Source of the DNA: Apodemus sylvaticus
Taxonomy: Eukaryota; Chordata; Mammalia; Rodentia; Muridae
DNA: 64,000 nt
Assembly (NCBI RefSeq): GCF_947179515.1
Contig: NC_067477.1
Span: 128,952,896-129,016,895, forward strand
Reading direction: 5' to 3'
How positions within the stretch are numbered: the stretch's first letter is position 1; every line of letters starts with the position of its first letter. Below are positions 31,850 to 43,230 of the stretch, one piece after another. The notes under the pieces were generated by a model. It was not told where the DNA came from. It worked only from the letters and a program-made list of their open reading frames with translations, and made no database searches. Both the position numbers and the translations under genes were made by a program.

Positions 31850-32194
31850 TTATATGCTACTTGGTCTTTTCCCCTTACAGTTTTTAATATTCTCATCGCT
31901 GTGAATGTTTAATATTTTGAGTATTATGTGTTGAGGCGTATTTTTTTTCTGGTCCAGTCTATTTGGTGGTCTGTATGCTTCTTGTACCTCAATAAATATC
32001 TTCTTTAGATTAGGGAAATTTTCTTCTATGATTTTGTTGAAAATATTTTCTCTGTTTTTAATCTGGGTTTCTTCTCCTTCTTCTATCCCTATTATTTCTA
32101 GTATTTTCATGCATAGTGTTTCTGATTCTCTGGAGGTTTTGTGCCAGATTTTTTTTTTTTTTGATTTAGCATTTTCTTTGACTGATGTATCCAT
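31850..32194 (-). pseudogene. L1 ORF1 middle fragment
   Basis: The 115-residue open piece contains IFNKIIEENFPNLKK and QEAYRPPNRLDQKKN, hallmark stretches of the ORF1 RNA-binding domain. It starts within the end of the coiled coil and stops at a mutation within ORF1. The upstream coiled coil at 32195-32480 is in other frames. Confidence 0.88.
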
Positions 32195-32693
32195 CTCTTC
32201 TACTGTATCTTCAATGCCTGAGATCTTTCTTCCATCTCTTGTATTCCGTTGGTGAAGCTTGCCTCCGCGGCTTCTGTTTGAGTTCCTAAAAAATTCGTTT
32301 TCAGAGTTCTTCCAGTTTAGGTTTTCTTTATTGATTCTGTTCCCACTTTCAGATCTTGAACTACTTTGTTTATTTCAGTCCAGTTTGTGTTTTCAAAGAC
32401 TTAGGGGGATTCATTCATTTCTTCTTTAAAGATCTCTATCATATATTTTAAGGCCTTTAAAAAGTGATTCAGCTATGTTGGAATATTCAGGGCCTACTGA
32501 GGCAGGGTTGCTGGGCTCCAGTGGAGACATAGTCCTGGCTGTTATTGATTGTGTTGTCATGTTGGCTTGTGAGCATCTGGGTGTGGTGGGAGGAAAGCAG
32601 GTGTTCCATGAGGATTTGCTTAGTTCCCTGGGAATGGAGACAGGGCGGAAGCAAAGGCCAAATGAGGTAGTCTGCTACAGAGCTGGGGCTGAG

Positions 32694-32762
32694 ACGGGGG
32701 TGTGGGAGGTGTGGGGGGCTTGGGGGGTGTGGGAGTGTGGGGGTGGGGGTGTGAGGTGGGGC
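32694..32762 (+). repeat. G-rich tract in the L1 5' UTR, G-quadruplex capable
   Basis: Repeated GGGGG(T) and GTGTGGG units are seen in about 70 bp on the plus strand, so the L1 sense strand is C-rich here. Confidence 0.8.
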
Positions 32763-33065
32763 CCATGAGAATACAGAGGAGTAGAGGAGAGTGAAGAGCT
32801 GAAGCCTGCCTCCCCACGTTCCTGGCCCACTTGTTTCTCTCTAAGACTTGGCTGGAGGTTCCCCAGGGAATTCCTGCTGGAATTGAGGGCTGGGACAACA
32901 GGAAGGAGGCTGAAGGAGAAGATCTGGATGATCATGTAGAGAGAGAGTCAGAGAGCAAGTGGAGGCCACAGTAGGTGGTCGCCTATAGAGCTGGGGTGAC
33001 ACTGGAGGCTTGGGTTTCCATGGTCACACTTAGCCTACCTGTTTCACTGCCCTTCTTGGCCTTCA

Positions 33066-33884
33066 GTTCCTGGGAACACCATCTTTGTAACAATAACAGG
33101 TCATGACTGAGATGGAGAAGTGTATGTGTGTGCGCGTACATGCTGTTATGAGTTGTGGTAGCTTTGTAAAAAAAACATTTTATGCTCTTTGTTACATTGA
33201 ATCTTCAGATAATCTGCATTTTCCCACTTTTAGGAAGGAAATATTAATAGTGGGGTCCCTCTTGAAGTTTCCTTGTTGCTGTAACACAGTACCCTGAAAA
33301 AAGCAATGTGAGAGGCAGAGGGGACACACTTTGGCTCATATTCAGAAGTCACCATCTGTGATGTTTAGCTGTGGTTTCTTTCACAAGACCAGATAAAGTC
33401 AAACCAGTCAGCATTGTACACAGAGTGAGAAGCTCTGTGTATGAGCACCCCTGAACCCTAATGAGGAGCTTTGGAAAGTTGGTGGCTTCCCAGGGAGGGA
33501 GAGCCAATTTTCTTTAAGTGTGTAGATCCTGGTGGGTTGACCTGCTTCTTTTCATGGCCCCATACCCAGGAGTATTTGGCGGCACAAGTTAGACTGAATA
33601 GGTTATTGAAGAAGAGATGGTGTAGTGGGGGGTAGAAAGGACGTGAGGTTGGTGTGTCGTGAAGCGGGATAAATGGAGGAGGAGTTATGGGAAGGAGTGA
33701 AGGGTAAATATGATCAAAACATTGTATGAAATTCTCAAAAAATTGTTCAAAAATATTTTTAAAGGTAAAACAAAAAGAAAATTATACCCTCACTATAACT
33801 ATAGTATTGGAATGTTCAAAGAAAAAAGCCAAAGGAATATATAATTTTCATCTCAATATTTCACAGAGGAAGTTTTTCCCATTC
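33066..33884. other. Unassigned; 33250-33470 may be a MaLR-like fragment
   Basis: TTCCTTGTTGCTGTAACACAGTACCCTGA at 33268-33296 recalls the antisense 3' end of a MaLR-type LTR. The match is partial and limits are unclear. The rest is unassigned. Confidence 0.3.
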
Positions 33885-35287
33885 TTTTTTTTCTTTTCTA
33901 TATTCTTTGTTTACATTACAAATGATTTCCCCTTTCCCAGTTCCCCCCTCCCCATATGTCCCATAAACCTTCTTCTCTCCACCCATTCTTTAATCACCCC
34001 CCTCTTTTTTCTCTGTCCTGGAACTCCCCTACAATGATAGATCAAGCCTTTCCAGGAACAGGGCCCTCTCCCTACTTCATCATGGGAGTCATTTGCTATG
34101 CTAATTGTACCTTGGGTATTCAGAGCTTCTGGGCTAATTAATATCCACTTATCAGAGATTGCATTCTTTTGTGATTGGGTTACCTCACTTCCAGTTCCAA
34201 CTATTTGCCTAAAAATTTCATGAATTCATTGTTTTTAATTGCTGAGTAGTATTCCACTGTGTAAATATACCACATTTTCTGTATCCATTCCTCCATTGAG
34301 AGACATCTGGGTTCTTTCCAGCTTCTGGCTATTATAAATAAGGCTACTATGAACATAATGGAGCATGCGTCCTTATTGCATGCCAGGAAATCCTCTGGGT
34401 ATATGCCCAGGAGAGGTATAGCAGGGTCCTCTGGAAATGTCATGTCCAGTTTTCTGAGGAACCGCCAGACTGATTTCCAAAGTGGTGGTACCATCTTACA
34501 ATCCCACCAGCAGTGGAGGAGTGTTTCTCTTTCTCCACATCCTCACAAACACCTGCTGTCTCCTGAGTTTTTAACCTTAGCCATTCTGACTGGTGTGAGG
34601 TGAAATCTCAGGGTTTTTTGATTTGCATTTCCCTAATGACTAATGATGTTGAGCATTTCTTAAGGTGCTTCTCAGCCATCCCAATTTCTTCAGGTGAAAA
34701 TTCTTTGTTTAGATTTGTACCCCATTTTTTAATAGGGTTATTTGGTTCCCTGGGGTCTAATTTCTTGAGTTCTTTGTATATATTGGATATTAGCCCTCTA
34801 TCAGATGTAGGGTTGGTAAAGATCTTTTCCTAATTTGTTGGTTGCTGTTTTGTCCTTTTGACAGTGTCCTTTGTCTTACAGAAACTTGTAATTTTATGAG
34901 GTCCCATTTGTCACTTCTTGATCTTAGAGCATAAGCTATTGGTGTTCTGTTCAGGAACTTTTCCCCTGTGACCATGTCCTCAAGGGTTTTCCCCAGTTTC
35001 TTTTCTATTAGTTTCAGTGTGTCTGGTTTTACTTGGAGGTCCTTGATCCACTTGGAGTTGAGCTTAGTACAAGGAGATTGAATGGATCAATTAGCATTCT
35101 TCTGCATGGTGACGTCCAGTTGAACCAGCACCATTTGTTGAAAAGGCTATCTTTTTTTCCACTGGATGCTTTCCCACTCCTTTGTCAAAGATCAAGTGAC
35201 CATAGGTGTGTGGATTAATTTCTGGGCCTTCAATTCTATTCCATTGGTCCACTTGCCTGTCACTGTGCCAATACCATGCAGTTTTTA
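33885..35287 (-). mobile_element. L1 3' part, 5'-truncated, abutting a second L1
   Basis: A T-rich start, a short 3' UTR of about 250 bp, the ORF2 stop at 34138-34140 and about 1.15 kb of ORF2 are read on the minus strand. It ends at ACCATGCAGTTTTTAA and is directly followed by the 3' tail of the next L1 in the same orientation. It is closely similar to the corresponding part of that element (roughly 85-90 percent by eye) and belongs to the same subfamily. Confidence 0.93.
34201..34494 (-). pseudogene. L1 ORF2 C-terminal fragment
   Basis: A 98-residue open piece carries the conserved end of ORF2 (LPEDPAIPLLGIYPED-like, MWYIYTVEYYSAI) but stops at KFLGK where the frame is interrupted. It is a non-functional remnant. 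Confidence 0.88.
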
Positions 35288-35552
35288 AAAATTTTTTAAA
35301 ATATTTTTATTTTCTATATTCATGTTTACATTCTAAATGATTTCTCCTTTCCCAGATCCCCCCTCCCCATATGTCCCATAAATCTTCTTCTCTCCATCCA
35401 TTCTCCAATCACCTCCCTCCTTTTTCTCTGTCCTTATATTCCCCTCCAGTGCTAGATCAATCCTTTCCAGAATCAGGACCCGCTCCATACTTCTTCATGG
35501 AAGTCATTTGTAATGCGATTTGTGCCTTCGGTATTCAAAGCTTCTGGGCTAA

Positions 35553-38500
35553 TTAATATCCACTTATCAGAGATTGCATTCCATGTGTATTCTTTTGTGA
35601 TTGGGTTACCTCACTTAGGATGATATTTTCCAGATCAAAACATTTGCCTAAAAATTTTGTGAATTCATTGTTTTTAATTGCTGAGTAGTATTCCATTGTG
35701 TAAACATACCACATTTTCTGTATTCCATTCCTCCTTTGAGGGACATCTGGGTTCTTTCCAGCTTCTGGCTATTATAAATAAGGTTACTATGAACATAATG
35801 GAGCAGATGTCTTTATTGCATGCCAGGGAATCCTTTGGGTATATGCCCAGGAGAGGTATAGCAGGGTCCTCCGGAAGTGTCATGTCCAGTTTTCTGAGGA
35901 AGCTCCAGACTGATTTCCAAAGTAGTTGTACCATCTTACAGCCCCACCAGCAGTGGAGGAGTGTTCCTCTTTCTCCACATCCTCGCCAACACCTGCTGTC
36001 TCCTGAGTTTTTGACCTTAGCCATTCTGACTGGTGTAAGGTGAAATTTCAGTGTTGTTTTGATTTGCATTTCCCTAATGACTAATGATGTTGAGCACTTC
36101 TTAAGGTGCCTCTAGGCCATCTGAATTTCTTCAGGTGAAAATTCTTTGTTTAGATCTGTACCCTATTTTTTAATAGGGTTATTTGTTTGCCTGGGGTCTA
36201 ACTTCTTGAGTTCTTTGTATATATTGGATATTAGCCCTCTATCAGATGTAGGGTTGGTAAAGATCTTTTCACAATTTGTTGGTTGCCGTTTTGTTCTTTT
36301 AACAGTGTCCTTTGCCTTACAGAAACTTTGTAATTTTATGAGGTCCCATTTGTCAATTCTTGATCTTAGAGCATAAGCTATTGGTGTTCTGTTCAGGAAC
36401 TTTTCCCCTGTGACCATGTCCTCAAGGATTTTCCCCAGTTTCTTTTCTATTAGTTTCAGTGTGTCTGGTTTTACATGGAGGTCCTTGATCCACTTGGAGT
36501 GGAGTTTAGTACATGGAGATAAGAATGGATCAATTCGCATTCTTCTGCATGCTGACCTCCAGTTGAACTAGCACCATTTGTTGAAAAGGCTATCTTTCTT
36601 CCACTGGATGTTTTCGGCTCTTTTGTCGAAGATCAAGTGACCATAGGTGTGTGGATTCATTTCTGGGTCTTCAATTCTATTCCATTGATCCACTTGCCTG
36701 TTATTGTACCAATACCCTGCAGTTTTTAACACTATTGCTCAGTAGTATTGCTTGAAGTCAGGGATACTGATTCCCCCAGAATTTCTTTTGTTGTTGAGAA
36801 TAGTTTTAGCTATCCTGGGTTTTTTGTTATTCCAGATGAATTTGTTAATTGCTCTTTCTAACTCTGTGAAGAATTGAGTTGGGATTTTGATGGGGATTGC
36901 GTTGAATCTGTAGATTGCTTTTGGCAAGATGGCCATTTTAACTATATTAATCCTGCCAAACCATGAGCATGGCAGACTTTTCCATTTTCTGAGGTCTTCT
37001 TCAATTTCCTTCTTCAGAGACCTGAAGTTCTTGTCATATAGATCTTTCACTTGTTTGGTTAGTCACACCAAGATACTTTATATTGTTTGTGGCTATTGTG
37101 AAGGTTGTCGTTTCCCTAACTTCTTTCTCAGCCTGCTTATCCTTTGAGTATAGGAAGGCAACTGATTTGCTGGAGTTGATTTTATAACCAGCCACTTTGC
37201 TGAAGTTGTTTATCTGCTGTAGGAGTTCTCTGGTGGAGGTTTTCGGGTCACTTAAGTAGACTATCATGTCATCTGCAAATAGTGATAATTTGACTTCTTC
37301 CTTTCCAATTTGTATCCCCTTGATCTCCTTATGTTGTCTAATTGCTCTAGCTAGAACTTCAAGTACTATTTTGAAAAGATATGGAGAGAGAGGACAGCCT
37401 TGTCTAGTCCCTGATTTTAGTGGGATTGCTTCAAGTTTCTCTCTGTTTAGTTTGATGTTGGCTTCTGGTTTGCTGTATATTGCTTTAACTGTGTTTGGGT
37501 ATGGGCCTTGAATTCCTGTTCTTTCGAAGACTTTTAGCATGAAAGGATGCTGAATTTTGTCAAATGCTTTTTCTGCATCTAATGAGATGATCATATGTTT
37601 TTTTTTTCCCTTGAGTTTGTTTATGTAGTGGATTGCATTGATGGATTTCCTTATATTGAACCATCCCTGCATCCCTGGGATGAAGCCTACTTGATCATGG
37701 TGGATGATCGTTTTGATGTGTTCTTGGATTCGGTTGGCAAGAATTTTATTAAGTATTTTTGCATCAATATTCATAAGGGAAATCGGCCTTAAGTTCTCTT
37801 TCTTTGTTGGATCTTTGTGTGGTTTTGGTATCAGTGTAATTGTGGCTTCATAGAACGAGTTGGGTAGAGTTCCTTCTGTTTCTATTTTGTGGAATAGTTT
37901 GGAGAGTATTGGTGTTAGGTCTTCTATGAAGGTCTGATAGAATTCTGCACTGAAGCCATCTAGTCCCATGCTTTTTTTTGGGGGGGGGAGACTTTCTATG
38001 ACCCTTTTTATTTCTTCGGGTGTTATGGGACTGTTTAGATGATCTATTTGATCCTGATTTAGTTTTGGTGTCTGATATATGTCTAGGAAACTGTTAATTT
38101 CCTCCAGGTTCTCCAGTTATGTTGAGTATAGGCTTTTGTAGTAGGATCTAATGACTTTTTGAATTTCCTCAGTTTCTGTTGTTATATCTCCCTTTTCATT
38201 TCTAAGTTTGTTAATCTGTATACTGACTCTGTGCCCTTTGATTAGTCTGGCTAAGGGTTTATCTATCTTGTTGATTTTCTCAAAGAACCAGCTCCTGGTT
38301 TTGTTGATTCTTTGTATGGTTCTCTTTGTTTCTACTTGATTGATTTCGGCCCTGAGTTTGATGATTTCCTGCCTTCTACTCCTCCTGGGTGAAATAGCTT
38401 CTTTTTGTTCCAGGGCTTTCAGGTGTGTCGTTAAGCTGTTAGTGTATGCTCTCTCCATTTTCTTCTTGGAGGCACTCAGGGCTATGAGTTTTCCTCTTAG

Positions 38501-39389
38501 CACTGCTTTCATTGTGCCCCATAGATTTGGGTATGTTGTGTCTTCATTTTCATTAAATTCTAAAAAGTCTTTAATTTTTTTCTTTATTTCTTCCTTGAAC
38601 AAGGTATCATTGAGTAGAATATTCAGTTTCCACGTGTATGTGGGTTTTCTGTTGTTTTTGTTGCTATTGAAGACCACTTTTACTCCATAGTGATCTGATA
38701 GAAGGCATGGGATTATTCAATCTTCTTATACTTGTTGAGGTCTGTCTTGTGACCAATTATATGATCGATTTTGGAGAAGGTACCATGAGGTGCTGAGAAA
38801 AAGGTATATTGTTTTGCTTTAGGATAAAATGTTCTCTCTCTATATATATGTTAAATCTAATTGGTCCAAAGCTTCAATTAGTTTCACTGTGTCCCTGTTC
38901 AGTTTCTGTTTTTCTGATTGGTCCATTGAGGAAAGTGCAGTGTTGAAGTCACCCACAATTATTGTGTTAGGTGCAATGTGTGCTTTGAAGCACACATTTT
39001 AGTAAAGTTTCTTTTATGAATGAGGGTGCCCTTGCATTTGGAGCATAAATGTTCAGGATTGAGAGTTCTTCTTGGTGTATTTTTCCTTTGACTAGCAAGA
39101 AGTGTCTCTCAGTGTCTCTTTTGATGACTTTAGGTTGAAAGTCAATTTTATCTGATTTTAGAGTGGCTACTCTGGCTTGTTTCTTAATACCATTTGCTTG
39201 TAAAATTGTCTTCCAGCCTTTTACTCTAAGGTAGTGTTTTTCTTTGACACTGAGGTGTGTTTCCTGTATGCAGCAAAATGTAGGGTCTTGTTTATGTGTC
39301 CAGTGTGTTAGTCTATGTCTTTTTATTTGGGAATTGAGTCCATTGATGTTAAGAGATATTAAAGAATAGTGATTATTACTTCCTGTCAT
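35553..39389 (-). pseudogene. L1 ORF2, full length but disabled
   Basis: ORF2 makes nicks in target DNA and reverse-transcribes L1 RNA. In order along the minus strand: the endonuclease begins with TGSNNHYSLISLNINGLNS and contains the catalytic-type QETHLS motif (38967-39389). A linker piece follows at 38117-38677. A 311-codon reverse-transcriptase piece at 37034-37969 includes GTRQGCPLSPYLF and LFADDMIVYL. Further pieces lie at 36739-37050 and 36163-36540. The C-terminal part at 35674-36069 includes CWRGCGERGTLLHCWWGC. The span of 3,837 bp matches an intact ORF2, but shifts between pieces show it is dead. Catalytic residues seen are conserved. Confidence 0.92.
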
Positions 39390-39451
39390 TTTTGATGATA
39401 TTTTTTATATTTGATTGGTTATCTTCTTTTGGGTTTGATGAAAGAAGGTTA

Positions 39452-39993
39452 CTATCTTGCTTTTTCCAGGGTGACGTTTCCCTCCTTGTATTGGTGTTTT
39501 CCTCCTATTATCTTTTGTAGGGCTGGGCTTGTGGAAATATATTGGGCAAACTTGGTTTTGTCATGGAATATCTTGGTTTCTCCATCTATGGTGATTGGGA
39601 GTTTTGCTGGGTGTAGTAGTTTTGGCTGGCATTTGTGCTCTCTTAGAGTCTGCTTGAGATCTTCCCAGGATCTTCTAGCTTTCATAGTCTCAGGTGAGAA
39701 GTCTGGTGTGATTCTGATAGGTCTTCCTTTATATGTTACTTGGCCTTTTTCTCTTACTGCCTTTAATATTCTTTCTTTGTTTAGTACATTTGGGGTTTTG
39801 ATTATTATGTGACGTGAGGTATTTCTGTTCTGGTCCAGTTGACCTCAGCCTCTTGACCAAAGTTCTCTTGTATTTCTTTAAGTGATTTTTGCATTTCCTC
39901 CTTATTGGCATCTGTCTTTTGATCCATATTCTCCTGAATTTCCTTCAATGATTTTTGTGTTTCCCTTGTAAGGGCTTCTAACTTTTCATCCAT
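39452..39993 (-). pseudogene. L1 ORF1 remnants with internal deletion
   Basis: A coiled-coil piece at 39805-39993 has repeated SLKEIQEN units. The sequence then passes straight to the IIIKTPN-like start of the C-terminal domain without most of the RNA-recognition part. The last piece at 39452-39685 holds KARRSWEDLKQTLREHKCQP and FHDKTKFAQYIS. The missing part contains the IFNKIIEENFPNLKK-type stretch seen in other copies in this window. Confidence 0.85.
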
Positions 39994-40229
39994 TTTTTTC
40001 TTGAATTTCTTTAAGAGATTTATTTATGTCCTTCATGTGTTCATGTAACAGCATCAGGACCAGTGATTTCAAATCCAAATCTTGTTTTTCTGGTGTGTTG
40101 GGTTATCCAGGACATGCTGTTAATGGAGAATTGGGTTCAGATACTGCCATATTGCCTTGATTTCTGTTAGTAACATTCCTACATTTGCCTTTTGCCAACT
40201 AGTTCTCACTGGTGTTAGTTGGTCTTGTT

Positions 40230-40480
40230 GTCAATGTCGGACTCATCAGTGCAAGCTGCCTCTTCCTAGCTGGCCTCTAGGTGTATAACTGGCCTCCTTC
40301 ACTGCCTGGAGATGGGGCGCTGTGGTCGAGGCAGATCCAGAGACAGAGTCTGGAAGGCTCCTGCCAGAGGCCTCCAGACTGGATCCTCCGCTCTGCAGGG
40401 TTGGACTCACTAGTGCAAGCTGCCTCTTCCCAGCCAGCTCTGGGTGCACAGCTGGCTTCCTGCACTCGGAATGTTTCAAT
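40230..40480 (-). promoter_or_regulatory. L1 5' region with a 164-bp tandem repeat
   Basis: GCAAGCTGCCTCTTCC occurs at 40251 and 40415, 164 bp apart, each preceded by GGACTCA and followed by a GCTGGC(C/T)TCC-like stretch. This fits partial promoter monomers of a murine L1. The outer copy is cut off at about 40490. Confidence 0.65.
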
Positions 40481-40495
40481 TGTCACATATAGCAA

Positions 40496-41218
40496 GCACT
40501 ATGTTCTCAGTCCACTGAATAACTTTTATTTAGGAACAATAACGACAATAACACATACATGCATACTTTATACACACATATTTAATTCCTGTTTATCAAA
40601 TTAAAAGTAAATCTTCTATTAAAGAGACGTGTTTTCTTGGATTAATGGTAAATTATATAGCAAAGAGATACTAAATATAATATTTTCTTTTATAAGAATA
40701 TAGTATATATACAGAGAGAAAGGGAGAGAGAGCACTTACATATTCTTCGCATTTTAGCTGTCTCACTGTAAGTCCACAATATAAGCAAACTCTTATTTTT
40801 CAAGATAAGGAAGTCAGGCACATGGAGATCAAATTATATCTCACTCTTGTGTGGAGGAATTGGATCTATACACAGTATTTTGGATCCTTTCACTTACCCA
40901 TGCTTCTTGCTTTGAGAATATAGGCCTCTGGGGACAAACATCTTTCAGAATATTACGTTGACAATTATTTTGAGTGTCAATGTGTAAATATTGCATATTC
41001 ATGTCATAGGAATCAATGTATTTATAGATAGCTCATTATCAAAAATAGTATTTCACCTTTCTCTGCCAGGAGTCTGACTTGTGAGGTATTTTGGATGGCA
41101 TAAAATTCATAGATCATCTTCAGAGCTCTCTGAACTTTGTACCATCATGCAACATAAAGAAGAGACAAATCTAGCTTCGCCCCTCCAATCCAGTCTTCAA
41201 TTTGGGCTGTTGTATTTC
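40496..41218. other. Unassigned sequence
   Basis: About 720 bp, AT-rich, without a recognised element. Confidence 0.45.
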
Positions 41219-41233
41219 AAGGTGGTTGCTTTT
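41219..41233. repeat. Target-site duplication of an antisense B1, left copy
   Basis: AAGGTGGTTGCTTTT here corresponds to AAGGTGGTTGTTTTT at 41391-41405 (14 of 15 bases). Confidence 0.88.
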
Positions 41234-41390
41234 GACTTTTTGGATTTTCTTTTTGAGACAGGGTTTCTCTGTATAGCCCTGGCTGTCCTGGAACTCACTC
41301 TGTAGTCCAGGCTGGCCTCGAACTCAGAAATCCACCTGCCTCTGCCTCCTAAGTGCTGGGATTGCAAGTGTGTGCCACCACCGCCCAGCT
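41234..41390 (-). mobile_element. B1 SINE, antisense, well preserved
   Basis: Complete antisense B1: GAGACAGGGTTTCTCTGTAT, GTCCTGGAACTCACTCTGTAG, AACTCAGAAATCCACCTGCC, GCTGGGATTGCAAGTGTGTGCC and a closing CCGCCCAGC. A T-rich antisense tail precedes it and a 15-bp duplication flanks it. The GAACTCAGAAATCC form is that of murine B1. Confidence 0.96.
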
Positions 41391-41405
41391 AAGGTGGTTG
41401 TTTTT
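41391..41405. repeat. Target-site duplication of an antisense B1, right copy
   Basis: Matches 41219-41233 with one difference. Confidence 0.88.
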
Positions 41406-42848
41406 AAAGCTCATGGATTTTCATTTCCTTTTCAATTATTTTTGGTAGGTTGACATTATTTTCATCCTTTATGGCATAATGTCAGCAGTGAGGGACAGTG
41501 TACTACAACCTCGGTAGAAATCAAGACACGTATCTCTTGTGAAAGAGTAAATGTGACATAATAATTATATGTTTATAAGTAACATATTATAACATTGAAA
41601 ATGAAAACAGTGTCCACTACTTTTATAAGTTACCAAAAGGATTATCTGGCAAAGGCTTTTAGTTGGGTGTGGTTTAAAAGAATGGAACTATGCTGTAATT
41701 GGAAAGCTCGGGGCTGAGGAATCAGAGGTTGAGCTCTGAATCCCACCCTCCCAGCACGGAAGCAGCATAGCTTCATTGCTGAGTCTTTCTGAGTCTCAGT
41801 TTCCTGGGGGCAAAAATGAGAGAGTAATAATTATTTGACAGGGTAGCAAGGTGCTTTATTAAGTAATGCATCCTTTTGCTAACTAGGGGTCTGGCCCATG
41901 AGGCACTGACAATAGAGTTTCTTTCCCCTTTTGTTTGTAAGTCAATTCTTTTATTCAAATAGATGTGGAGCACACCTGGTTTCTGGCCATCTGATGTGAA
42001 GTTGGGAAACACAGACTGACAGAAACAAAGGCGATGCTGGAAGGAGGGGTCACGCCACACCTTTTCTGGCCCAAGAAGTAGAAGAGGGAGGTTTGGAAGG
42101 AAATGGCTGCTCTCCCTGCCAAGTCCTCAGCAGGGGGAACTGAAGTGCCAAGAGCTCATTCCAGTAGTGACAAGCAAGTGAAACACAGCTCCTGGGGAGG
42201 ACTTTAACTCCTGCACACCAGGAGAGGGTGGGACTGTTTTCAGCCTTCTCCTATGCATGGAGGAGGCTGGTCCTCCATTGCCAGCTCTGCTGATGTTGTA
42301 AGTCTTTGAAGGCCCTTTATCAAAGCTACACCTCCCTCAGCTAAGAGTGGCTTCAGTCTCACCACTTGCAGAAGAGGTGGTCTCCACTGAGAGACTCTTT
42401 GATGGATGACTTGAGAGGTTGCCCTACTTGAACATAAAATACCTCCAGAATTTTTTTTTTTTATAGAATCACTTTCATCTTGTTCAAGAACGATGAGGAA
42501 ATCTGTCCCAAGTCCCTTAACACCGACTCCAATTTTTCTGTGCACCTTACTACCCTGCAGGGTAGACACCTGTATGTTTTATTTTACGGACTTTTTGGCT
42601 GTAAGGATTTGCATATGGTTCAGCTTTCACCTATCAGGCGCTCTTGAAGGACATTCATTCATAATTCAGCCTAGCAGTGTGGCAGAGTCAGGGTTCCTGA
42701 AGCTGTAGTGGTGTCAGCATCTACAGCCTACTCCATTAGCCTGTGCACTAAAAGTTCCCAGTCAACCGTGCTCCTCTTATTTCTTAACATAGTCACAGCG
42801 GTCTCCGTTACAAATAAATTGGGAAGTCTTACTTAAAAATAGATAAAA
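41406..42848. other. Unassigned; possible MIR at 41690-41825
   Basis: The order GAGCTCTGAATCCCACCC ... GAGTCTTTCTGAGTCTCAGTTTCCT at 41731-41804 recalls the core and right part of a sense MIR SINE. The match is partial. The remaining 1.3 kb is unassigned. Confidence 0.35.
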
Positions 42849-42875
42849 CAAGCAAGCAAGCAAGCAAGCAAGCAA
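42849..42875. repeat. (AAGC)n microsatellite
   Basis: Six to seven tandem AAGC units are read directly. Confidence 0.93.
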
Positions 42876-43084
42876 ACAACAGTTCTTTTAAACTAGTTCT
42901 GGCCACCAGATTCCATGGTGAGGTAGCCCAGACTCACTTCAAACTCTTGATTCTTCTCACTCAATGTATTGAATGATGACACCATACCTCGCTAAAACAT
43001 CCATACAGTAGGAACACAAGAAATAGAGACTGCAATTGCAAATATGTATGTATAATGCATGTGTGAAGAGCTGAATGTAAAAGC
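42876..43084. other. Unassigned sequence
   Basis: A short gap between two simple repeats. Nothing recognised. Confidence 0.45.
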
Positions 43085-43230
43085 GGTGTGTGTGTGTGTG
43101 TGTGAATGTGTGCGTATGCATGTGTGTGAATGTATGTATATATGTGAATGGTGTGTATGTGTGAATGTGTGTGTATGTGTGTGAATGTGTATGTGTATAT
43201 GCATATATGTGTATGTGTGTGAATGTGGGG
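43085..43230. repeat. Complex (TG)n / TGTGAATG repeat
   Basis: A (GT)10 run is followed by interspersed TGTGTGAATG, TGTATG and TGTATATATG units. On the minus strand it yields a spurious His/Thr-rich frame. Confidence 0.93.

Larger units (their letters stand above)
31822..33065 (-). mobile_element. 5' part of an L1 (5' UTR and ORF1), lacking its 3' end
   Basis: On the minus strand, 5' UTR sequence (about 33065-32480) is followed by the ORF1 coiled coil and RNA-binding region to about 31822, where the element stops inside ORF1. ORF2 and the 3' UTR are absent. This is unusual because new L1 insertions lose the 5' end, so a later deletion or recombination is likely. CTA(C/T)AGAGCTGGGG occurs at 32675 and 32983, 308 bp apart, which suggests repeat structure in the 5' UTR. 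Confidence 0.85.
35288..40495 (-). mobile_element. Near full-length L1 with an internally deleted ORF1
   Basis: On the minus strand it runs from a 5' region with a 164-bp tandem repeat (about 40480-40230), through ORF1 (about 40170-39450) and ORF2 (39389-35553), to a short 3' UTR and an A/T-rich tail. The total is about 5.2 kb. ORF2 is close to the family length of about 3.8 kb but has frameshifts and stops. In ORF1 the coiled-coil part joins directly to the region after the central RNA-binding segment, so about 300-400 bp are missing. No target duplication was found. Confidence 0.93.
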
